This document shows positions 14,919 to 20,483 of a DNA stretch of 20,483 nt, one piece after another (position 1 is the first letter of the stretch; the number at the start of each line of letters is the position of its first letter). The position numbers and the translations under genes were made by a program. The notes under the pieces are model-generated. The model was not told where the DNA came from. It saw only the letters and a list, made by a program, of their open reading frames with translations, and did no database searches. This DNA comes from Bacilli bacterium (lineage in GTDB: Bacteria; Bacillota_I; Bacilli_A; RFN20; CAG-826), in assembly GCA_017551465.1 (NCBI GenBank), contig JAFZLN010000053.1, positions 1 to 20,483 of the forward strand. Reading direction: 5' to 3'.

Positions 14919-15685
14919 AGATTAAATAACTTACAAGAATTATCGTATACAACTTCGAGTAAATGCTTCTTAGACATCTCTCTAATATTGGCAATTTCAT
15001 CCGCGATTAAAATAAGGTTTGATGGCTCATTAACTGTGCCTCTTAATGGATGTGGAGAAAGGTATGGGCAATCAGTTTCTAAAACTAGTTTTTCTAGTGG
15101 CACTTCAGCAGCTACCTCTTTAGGAGTTTTAGCGTTTCTAAAGGTCACTGGTCCATCTAATCCAATATATAAATTGAGGTTAATTATATCTTTGATGTTT
15201 TCTACGCTTCCAGAGTAACAATGCATCACCCCGGAATGTAATGGTTTATGGTTTTTAAGAATTTCCAATGTATCTTGGAAAGCTTCTCTACTATGAATTG
15301 AAATTGGGAATCCATGTTCATTAGCGTATTCAATTTGTTTAATGAAGAATTCTTTTTGAATTTCACGTTTTGCAGGATCTTTTTCCCAGTGATAATCTAA
15401 ACCGATTTCACCAATACCCACGACTTTTGGATGCTTTGATAAATCTAATACTTCATATAAAGTTTTATCATCAACACCTTCAAGGTTTTCAGGATGAAAG
15501 CCTACACAGGCATATATGAATGGATATTGTTCCGCAATTTTAATAGCGAGTTCACTACTACTTTTATCCCAACCAATAACCACCATTTTTTCAATACCAG
15601 TTTGCAAAGCACGAGAAATAACGTTATCCAAATCCTGGTATAACTGTTGATCATTTAAGTGGCAATGTGTATCGATTAGCTTCAT
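14915..15685 (-). CDS. tatD: TatD family metal-dependent hydrolase (DNase)
   Basis: A 256-residue amidohydrolase-fold protein. The metal site is DTHCHLND (His7, His9), GEIGLDYHW supplies the Glu ligand, then ISIHSREA, 'VMHCYSG' and LETDCPYLSP follow, all family hallmarks. TatD proteins are 3'-5' exonucleases linked to DNA repair and RNA quality control; the exact role here is unknown. Its start overlaps the mnmE stop by one base (TAATG) and its TGA stop overlaps the rnmV start. The TGA stop also shows that TGA is not a Trp codon in this organism. Confidence 0.94.
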   Translation of the reverse strand: MKLIDTHCHLNDQQLYQDLDNVISRALQTGIEKMVVIGWDKSSSELAIKIAEQYPFIYACVGFHPENLEGVDDKTLYEVLDLSKHPKVVGIGEIGLDYHWEKDPAKREIQKEFFIKQIEYANEHGFPISIHSREAFQDTLEILKNHKPLHSGVMHCYSGSVENIKDIINLNLYIGLDGPVTFRNAKTPKEVAAEVPLEKLVLETDCPYLSPHPLRGTVNEPSNLILIADEIANIREMSKKHLLEVVYDNSCKLFNL

Positions 15686-17007
15686 TATTTACCCACACAG
15701 AAACGTGAAAAGATTTCTTTAGCTAAATCCATTTGATTGGCTTCACCTAAGATTTCTAATATCGCGGTATATGCTTCTAATAAAGAAACAGAAACTAAAT
15801 CGATTGTTAAATCGTTTTCAGCATCTTGTTTAGCTTTTAAGATTGATTCTTTCGCTTTTCTTAATAAACCAATTTGTCTAGCATTATTTAAAGCGGGCTT
15901 AGAGAAAGAGATTTCATCTAATCCAATTACTTCTTTAATCTTTTTAATTAGAGGCTCTATATTGTTGTTTAACGCGGAAATTGATAGTCTATCACCTTGT
16001 GAAGAGATATCAGATTTGTTGTAAACAACAATTGGGTGTAATTCTTTCGTATATTCTAAGATTTGTTTATCTTCGTCATCAATCTCATTTGATCCATCTA
16101 AAACCACGATAACAACATCTGCGTCATTAATGGTTTTTTTAGATTTTTCAATACCAATAGATTCGATTCTATCGTTTGATTCATGGATACCCGCGGTGTC
16201 ATATAAATGAAGAACAACACCATCAATATTGACGTGTCCTTCAATAACATCACGCGTCGTACCAGCAACTTCAGTAACGATGGCTCTATCTTCACCTAAG
16301 AAGGCGTTTAATAAAGAAGATTTACCGACATTGGGCTTACCGACAATCGCGACTTTTACGCCTTCGTTAATGATTTGAGCCTTCTGTCCGTCTTCGATTA
16401 AAGAATCAATCATTTTAAGCAATTCAAGCGAGACGGCTACTACTTTTTCCTTATTTGCGACCTCAATATCCTCATATTCTGGATAATCAATATTGACTTC
16501 AATTAAGGATAAGATATCAGCGAGTCTAGTTTTGATTGGCTTTAATAATTCACTAGTCTTACCATCCAAAGAAAGAAGGTTTAATTTCTTTGCTTCTTTA
16601 GTGGTTGCGTTGATGACATCATTAATCGCTTCCGCTTGAACTAAGTCGATTTTATTATGCATGAAAGCACGGGAAGAGAATTCACCGTTTGTGGCCATTC
16701 TCGCCCCATTCTCCATACATATTTCTACTATTTGTTTTGCAATAAGTGGTGAACCATGGCAAATAATCTCCACGGAATCTTCACCCGTAAATGACTTTGG
16801 TCCTTTATAAACAAGAAGGACTACATCATCTACTTTTTCGCCTTTATCAACGATAGAGGCATAAAGGATAGTACGTTCTTTAATATCTCTTAAATCTTTA
16901 GAGCAGCATTTACTAACCACATCTAAAACATCATCGCCAGATAATCTAACGATGCTTAAAGCGCTTTTAATAGGCGCAGTAGCTAATGCAACAATTGTTT
17001 CAAACAT
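15685..17007 (-). CDS. mnmE: tRNA modification GTPase MnmE
   Basis: A 440-residue GTPase that, with MnmG, installs the carboxymethylaminomethyl group on wobble uridine 34 of several tRNAs. Residues 1-~115 are the folate-binding N-domain (MFETIVALATAP, SIVRLSG). A helical domain is interrupted by the G domain: GKPNVGKS (223-230), AGTTRD (248-253), DTAG (270-273), NKSD (330-333). The C-terminus ends FCVGK, the family's conserved Cys motif. The ATG at 17007 is chosen because AAGGA lies 6 bases before it. An in-frame TTG at 17025 would add six non-conserved residues. A hairpin terminator sits just upstream. The stop overlaps tatD. Confidence 0.96.
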   Translation of the reverse strand: MFETIVALATAPIKSALSIVRLSGDDVLDVVSKCCSKDLRDIKERTILYASIVDKGEKVDDVVLLVYKGPKSFTGEDSVEIICHGSPLIAKQIVEICMENGARMATNGEFSSRAFMHNKIDLVQAEAINDVINATTKEAKKLNLLSLDGKTSELLKPIKTRLADILSLIEVNIDYPEYEDIEVANKEKVVAVSLELLKMIDSLIEDGQKAQIINEGVKVAIVGKPNVGKSSLLNAFLGEDRAIVTEVAGTTRDVIEGHVNIDGVVLHLYDTAGIHESNDRIESIGIEKSKKTINDADVVIVVLDGSNEIDDEDKQILEYTKELHPIVVYNKSDISSQGDRLSISALNNNIEPLIKKIKEVIGLDEISFSKPALNNARQIGLLRKAKESILKAKQDAENDLTIDLVSVSLLEAYTAILEILGEANQMDLAKEIFSRFCVGK

Positions 17008-17013
17008 ACTTTT

Positions 17014-17018
17014 TCCTT
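17014..17018 (-). promoter_or_regulatory. Ribosome binding site that fixes the mnmE start
   Basis: AAGGA, 6 bases ahead of the ATG at 17007 on the minus strand. The competing TTG start at 17025 lies upstream of this site and has no site of its own. Confidence 0.7.
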
Positions 17019-17023
17019 GAGTC

Positions 17024-17050
17024 AAAAAACACCCAAAAGGGTGTATTTTT
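17024..17050 (-). terminator. Hairpin terminator between jag and mnmE
   Basis: On the minus strand, ACACCC-TTTT-GGGTGT, extended by flanking A-T pairs and followed by six T. It begins 5 bases after the jag stop and ends just before the mnmE ribosome binding site. It would end or attenuate the rpmH-rnpA-yidC-jag transcript. No clear separate promoter for mnmE fits in the short remaining gap, so partial read-through or a promoter inside jag is likely. Confidence 0.8.
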
Positions 17051-17054
17051 TATT

Positions 17055-17654
17055 TTATTCAACGTAGATAATTTGAACTTGTCTTTGTGCGCCTTCACCG
17101 ATGGATTCAGTGCGAACGTTTGCCATATTATTTAAGGCGTTGTGAATCGCTCTTCTTTCATCCGCTGGCATTGGATCAAATGTGTAAGTTGTTTTTGTTC
17201 TTTGCACATCGTGGCCAAGTCTTCTAGCCATACGCACTAAGCGAGAGTATTTGTTATCTTTATAACCGTTGATGTCCAATAAGATTCTGAATCTCTTATG
17301 GAAATGATTGCTGACTGCTAACTTAACTAATTCGTTAAGAGCTTGTAATGTTTTACCATTTCTACCAATCAAGATTGGGTTATGAGTGGAATCAATGGTA
17401 ATTCTGATGACTTGGTCATCTAACTTAGTGTTGACTGTGCTTTCAATTTCTAAGGCATCGACGACACCTAAGATATAATCTTCAGCGAATCTAATGACAT
17501 CGGATAAGTCATAGACTTCAACGACAATCTTTTTCGCAAATAAACCTTTTTTCTTATCAGAAACGATATAGATAAGTTCATCAACTTCAACACCGGTTTC
17601 TGTGGAAGCAGCTTGTAAAGCTTCTTCAACGGTTTTTCCTGTATATTGTTTCAT
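17055..17654 (-). CDS. jag: RNA-binding protein KhpB (Jag/EloR)
   Basis: A 199-residue protein with the three-part Jag layout. The Jag-N domain is at 1-~55 (KTVEEAL, KKGLFAKK). A KH domain is at ~57-140 with ILIGRNGKTLQALN (93-106) as the GxxG loop. An R3H domain at ~140-199 has ADERRAIHNAL. In Gram-positive bacteria KhpB pairs with KhpA and influences cell elongation and division through RNA binding. It starts 6 bases after the yidC stop, the usual order next to oriC. The GGAA-type ribosome binding site lies within the end of yidC. Confidence 0.95.
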   Translation of the reverse strand: MKQYTGKTVEEALQAASTETGVEVDELIYIVSDKKKGLFAKKIVVEVYDLSDVIRFAEDYILGVVDALEIESTVNTKLDDQVIRITIDSTHNPILIGRNGKTLQALNELVKLAVSNHFHKRFRILLDINGYKDNKYSRLVRMARRLGHDVQRTKTTYTFDPMPADERRAIHNALNNMANVRTESIGEGAQRQVQIIYVE

Positions 17655-17660
17655 ACAATA

Positions 17661-19169
17661 TTATCTTCCTTTCTTTTTGGCTCTAGCAGCGGTGATTCTA
17701 TCAACGATTAATGTTTGACAGATTGAGAATAAAGCACCGACGAACCAGTAAACACCCATAGCACTTGGTAATGTGAAGCCCATGAAGATAATCATGGCCA
17801 TCATGATATAGGTGAACATTTTCATGTTGTTTTGTTGTTTTGTTTCAGCTGGATTTTTGCCTAAGCTAGCGACTTTCTTTCTTTTAATCTTTTGTAACCA
17901 TTGTGGAAGGAGCATAGAAATAACTTGTGCTGCCGCCATTAAGAGGAATAAGACTAAAGCAGTTGGTGCGCTACCATTACTCCAGTTAGCACCATTAAAT
18001 AAAACGTTATTAATGGAGTCGGAAAGATGTAAATTGAACAAGGCGTCAGAAGACAAGCTGGCGCAACCTTGTAAAGCACCCCAAACACAGATAAAGACTG
18101 GGAATTGGACAACCATTGTAATAATAGTGCTTAAAGGATTAATCTTATGCTTCTTATACAATTTCTGCATTTCCGCAGCTTTTTGTTGTCTTTCATAGTT
18201 ATTGGTATCAGCGTTTGGATACTTATTAGAAATCTTTGTTAACTCAGGCTGTAATTCTTGCATTTTTGCATTTGTCGCAGTGGATTTTAATGTAACGACT
18301 AACATTAAAGATCTAACGATGAATGTGATGAGGAAAATAGCTAGTAGCTGTGCTAAACCAGCGGCCACACCACCGTTTTTAAAGACACTAACAAATGTTT
18401 CTGTGAGCCAGGCAATTGGGTAAACCAATAAACCTTCAAAGAATGTGAACTTGCCGTTAACCATCCAGGCACCAGCCCAGGTTTTAGCTTCAATTTCTAC
18501 TGGTAACTTATCACTTTCACGATATTTAGCACCATTGGCATAGCCATAGTAACCATATTCATCAGTTGTTATAGCGATACATGAACGATATGAGGAAATA
18601 AGTGAGTTCATGTCTTTTTGGTATAACGCTAAGTAGTCACTAGTTGGTAAGTCATCTAATGTAATACCATTTGCAGGATCTTTGGTCATTTCCTTGATGC
18701 TGTTGTTCATTTCGGTCCAGTTATTCCAAAGTTTTTCACCTGAGAATTTGAGATAACCGAATTGATCTAATGCTTCAATAGCTTCAGCGAAAGTAACTGT
18801 TGTGAAATCAACAGTAGCGCCTTTATATTCTTTTAAAGCCTTAGTTAAAACATATTGGTCTACTTTTTCAAAGTATGTATTACTTGGAGTTTGAAGACCA
18901 ACTTTAGCAGCATCACTATTGGTCTTACCAATACCACTGCCTGAATTTGTTGGAACATTCACTGTGTAGTAAATGTTTGTATTTCCTTCAAAGACAGGTT
19001 TAGCACCTTCAACTTGGGTTTCACAGTAATCACTGACACCATAATCAAAGGCATAAAGGATATGAGCTTTATCAGTTTCTGAACAAAATGAAGCGGTACA
19101 ACTAGATAGAAGAAGCACACCAGCAAGAACTGTTAATGCTCCTGTGAGTAGTTTTGTTCTCTTTTTCAT
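17661..19169 (-). CDS. yidC: Membrane protein insertase YidC/Oxa1, lipoprotein type with large extracytoplasmic domain
   Basis: A 502-residue insertase. Residues 1-23 are a signal peptide with lipobox LLSSC (lipid Cys24). Residues 25 to ~240 are an unusually long extracytoplasmic region of unknown fold. The conserved YidC core starts near 245 and carries Arg286 in ITFIVRSLML, the groove Arg of the family, then the cytoplasmic hairpin ('MQKLYKKHKINPLS') and VVQFPVFICVWGALQG. Further membrane segments and a basic tail (AARAKKKGR) follow. Typical Bacillota YidC proteins have about 260-290 residues, so about 220 are extra. It inserts membrane proteins alone or with SecYEG. AGGA is present 9-10 bases before the ATG. 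The position between rnpA and jag is canonical. Confidence 0.95.
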   Translation of the reverse strand: MKKRTKLLTGALTVLAGVLLLSSCTASFCSETDKAHILYAFDYGVSDYCETQVEGAKPVFEGNTNIYYTVNVPTNSGSGIGKTNSDAAKVGLQTPSNTYFEKVDQYVLTKALKEYKGATVDFTTVTFAEAIEALDQFGYLKFSGEKLWNNWTEMNNSIKEMTKDPANGITLDDLPTSDYLALYQKDMNSLISSYRSCIAITTDEYGYYGYANGAKYRESDKLPVEIEAKTWAGAWMVNGKFTFFEGLLVYPIAWLTETFVSVFKNGGVAAGLAQLLAIFLITFIVRSLMLVVTLKSTATNAKMQELQPELTKISNKYPNADTNNYERQQKAAEMQKLYKKHKINPLSTIITMVVQFPVFICVWGALQGCASLSSDALFNLHLSDSINNVLFNGANWSNGSAPTALVLFLLMAAAQVISMLLPQWLQKIKRKKVASLGKNPAETKQQNNMKMFTYIMMAMIIFMGFTLPSAMGVYWFVGALFSICQTLIVDRITAARAKKKGR

Positions 19170-19184
19170 TTAATAAGTCCTATC

Positions 19185-19505
19185 TTAAAAATTTAGTAAT
19201 TCTTGCAATAATTGTTTGTTATCATCATACGAACGATTAAGGAAATTTGCTTTAGCAATGATAACAATATCGAATGATTGAGAATTATAGTCGATCAATG
19301 AATCACACATTGATCTAATTTGTCTCTTGATGAGATTGCGAACAACAGCGTTACCTAACTTAGAAGATACAGAAATGCCCACTCGTGTATATGCATATTC
19401 ATTTGGGCGATAGTGGATGACAAACGATTGGTTACGCTGTGCTCTGCCTTTTTTAATCGCTAGAGCAAAGTCATCACTTGCTTTAATACGATTAATAACT
19501 TTCAT
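19185..19505 (-). CDS. rnpA: Ribonuclease P protein component
   Basis: A 106-residue basic protein that binds the RNase P RNA and helps it cleave tRNA 5' leaders. The signature VVRNLIKRQIR (54-64) contains the family RNxxKR motif, and 'RVGISVSSKLGNAV' precedes it. Length is slightly short but normal. The start ATG follows GAGGA by 5-6 bases and lies 14 bases after the rpmH stop, the standard rpmH-rnpA arrangement. Confidence 0.96.
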   Translation of the reverse strand: MKVINRIKASDDFALAIKKGRAQRNQSFVIHYRPNEYAYTRVGISVSSKLGNAVVRNLIKRQIRSMCDSLIDYNSQSFDIVIIAKANFLNRSYDDNKQLLQELLNF

Positions 19506-19519
19506 AATTTTCCTCGAAA

Positions 19520-19654
19520 TTAGTCAGCTAATTTTTTTCTGCTTTTAGCTCTACGACGAGCAAGAACGCGACGACCATTTGCGGATTTCATACGAGCACG
19601 GAATCCGGCTTTGTGTTGATGTTTAATTTTGCTTGGTTGATATGTTCTTTTCAT
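19520..19654 (-). CDS. rpmH: 50S ribosomal protein L34
   Basis: A 44-residue, very basic protein: [12 protein letters not shown] at the start, then [23 protein letters not shown] and AD at the end, the full L34 consensus and length. AGGAGG lies 8 bases before the ATG. It heads the minus-strand run next to oriC, the canonical location in bacteria. Confidence 0.97.
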   Translation of the reverse strand: MKRTYQPSKIKHQHKAGFRARMKSANGRRVLARRRAKSRKKLAD

Positions 19655-19684
19655 AAAAGAAACCTCCTATTACATAGCGAGAAG

Positions 19685-19713
19685 AGTTTAACAACATTTA
19701 TTAATAAATGCAA
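19685..19713 (-). promoter_or_regulatory. Weak candidate promoter for rpmH operon, with palindrome in spacer
   Basis: On the minus strand, TTGCAT (19713-19708), a 17-base spacer, then TAAACT (19690-19685); 3 of 6 and 4 of 6 consensus matches. A perfect 16-bp palindrome, CATTTATTAATAAATG, occupies 19695-19710, overlapping the spacer. The promoter call is tentative; the palindrome is plainly visible. Confidence 0.35.
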
Positions 19714-19806
19714 ACAAAATAGGATTTTTACGTATTATTTATGAGATTAGTGATTGGTTTTTTAGTAAGTTTCCACAAATCCACACGGTGTTGAAAAGTG
19801 GAAAAC

Positions 19807-19815
19807 TTATCCACA
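19807..19815 (+). promoter_or_regulatory. Consensus DnaA box
   Basis: Perfect TTATCCACA, the strong-affinity DnaA binding 9-mer, centrally placed in the box cluster. Confidence 0.85.
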
Positions 19816-19928
19816 AAAATAAAGATGTGGAAATGTGGAAAACTCCTTTTAAGGCTAAAAGCAAACGACAACCTTGTGGAAAACTCAAAAATGTGGAAAT
19901 CTTCATACAAAACAAATGTGAATTATTT

Positions 19929-19954
19929 TATAATAGGTGACACGAAATAGGTGA
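19929..19954 (+). promoter_or_regulatory. dnaA -10 element and ribosome binding site
   Basis: TATAAT (19929-19934) is a perfect -10; the -35 17 bases upstream (TACAAA, 19906) is weak. A start near 19941 leaves a ~19-base leader with the ribosome binding site AGGTGA (19949-19954), 5 bases before the ATG. AATAGGTGAC occurs twice, at 19932 and 19946, so the first copy overlaps the -10. DnaA boxes just upstream would allow autoregulation. Confidence 0.55.
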
Positions 19955-19959
19955 CCGTT

Positions 19960-20483
19960 ATGAATAATTCAGTATCAGAAATTACCCGAATGTGGGAACA
20001 AACATTAAAAATCATTGATGAAAGATTACAAGAAAGGCAAATATTCGACACTTTCTTCGCTGACACTTTCATCCACAGTTATGAGGGTGATTCCGTTACT
20101 GTGATAGTGAAGAACTTCACATCTCAAAGATTACTTTCCTCTAAATATATAGATTTAGTAAAAGAAGCGTTCTATGACGTCACTGAAAAGAATTGTAATT
20201 TTAAATTCGTTCTTCCTGAAGATATTGCTAAAAGCAATGCTCAACAAAATTTCATTAATAAAAAAGTTGAAGAACCAGTCTTTTTTAAGGACGCAGAATT
20301 AAAAAGTAATTTAACATTTGATTCCTTTGTTGAAGGTGAATTTAACAACGAAGCTTATAAAGCGGCCACTGTGATCGCTAAAAATCCAGGTAAAGTTTTC
20401 AACCCATTATTCATTTATTCAAATTCTGGTTTAGGTAAAACACACTTATTACACGCTATTGGCAACAAGATCAAAGCCAAAAA
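19960..20483 (+). CDS. dnaA: Chromosomal replication initiator DnaA, 3' end outside window
   Basis: The frame is open from the ATG at 19960 to the window edge (174 codons seen, about 450 expected). The N-terminal domain I reads [13 protein letters not shown]...FDTFFADTF, then '[24 protein letters not shown]', as in DnaA. A short linker (domain II, ~90-112) leads to [17 protein letters not shown], the usual entry to the AAA+ domain. The Walker A reads [18 protein letters not shown], where the family usually has FIYGGVGLGKTHL. Gly-Leu-Gly-Lys-Thr is intact, but the first Gly is Ser. DnaA binds the boxes just upstream to open the origin. The strand-switch position with rpmH on the other side confirms identity. 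Confidence 0.95.
   Translation, partial: MNNSVSEITRMWEQTLKIIDERLQERQIFDTFFADTFIHSYEGDSVTVIVKNFTSQRLLSSKYIDLVKEAFYDVTEKNCNFKFVLPEDIAKSNAQQNFINKKVEEPVFFKDAELKSNLTFDSFVEGEFNNEAYKAATVIAKNPGKVFNPLFIYSNSGLGKTHLLHAIGNKIKAK

Larger units (their letters stand above)
19655..19959. other. Chromosomal replication origin (oriC) between rpmH and dnaA
   Basis: This 305-base gene-free strand-switch region holds a cluster of DnaA-box-like 9-mers. One is perfect, TTATCCACA at 19807-19815. The near matches are GTTTCCACA 19769, AAATCCACA 19777, AGTGGAAAA 19797, TGTGGAAAT 19826, TGTGGAAAA 19834, TGTGGAAAA 19875 and TGTGGAAAT 19892. Those before 19797 read on the plus strand, most later ones on the minus strand. 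AT-rich stretches flank the cluster at 19695-19765 and 19901-19935, either of which could be the unwinding element. Location between rpmH and dnaA is the classic oriC site in Bacillota. Sites downstream of dnaA, if any, lie outside the window. Confidence 0.8.

Noticed and set aside
19728..19910. 60-codon minus-strand frame in the origin
   Set aside because: It is built from DnaA boxes and AT-rich sequence, with no ribosome binding site or family resemblance.

Overview
The window is a stretch of low-GC bacterial chromosome ending at the replication origin. Gene content (rpmH-rnpA-yidC-jag-mnmE and tatD-rnmV-rsmA-ispE-glmU order, RNase M5, KhpB/Jag, DnaA boxes of the TTATCCACA type), strong AGGAGG-like ribosome binding sites and lipoprotein signals point to Bacillota, most likely a Bacilli/Erysipelotrichia/Mollicutes-related lineage. 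TGA is used as a stop (tatD) and Trp is TGG in the readable genes, so the genetic code looks standard. No sporulation genes lie in the blocks where Bacillus carries them (veg, sspF, spoVG). The species cannot be named from this sequence.

Layout, left to right. (1) 1-5337, plus strand: two adjacent paralogous surface lipoproteins. The first is cut by the window's left edge. Both have a group 3 bacterial Ig-like domain followed by about seven copies of an unrecognised ~110-residue module, and each is followed by a hairpin terminator. (2) 5408-8718, minus strand: a purine salvage/GMP run of a P-loop kinase, a GMP synthase ATP-pyrophosphatase without its glutaminase domain, hypoxanthine and xanthine phosphoribosyltransferases, and a formate/nitrite-family channel. 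(3) 8850-9519, plus strand: a Phd/YefM antitoxin and PIN toxin pair with its own promoter and palindromic operator. (4) 9511-19654, minus strand: a near-continuous run of 13 genes. From its promoter end these are rpmH, rnpA, yidC, jag, (hairpin terminator), mnmE, tatD, rnmV, rsmA, ispE, a short GlmU-like uridylyltransferase, an 81-residue repeat protein, a ROK sugar kinase and an NDP-sugar pyrophosphorylase. (5) 19655-19959: oriC with a cluster of DnaA boxes. (6) 19960 to the right edge, plus strand: the 5' part of dnaA.

The minus-strand genes run away from oriC, co-directional with replication. The lipoproteins and the toxin-antitoxin pair run head-on, which fits accessory or inserted material. 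The core block covers ribosome, tRNA and rRNA maturation, membrane insertion, isoprenoid precursors and activated sugars. The left block supplies purine nucleotides and surface proteins.

The most unusual items are the duplicated modular lipoproteins, the glutaminase-less GMP synthase, the GlmU-like protein with a truncated beta-helix and a Gly where the family has a catalytic Arg, the small GYID-repeat protein next to it, and a DnaA Walker A with Ser in place of its first Gly.
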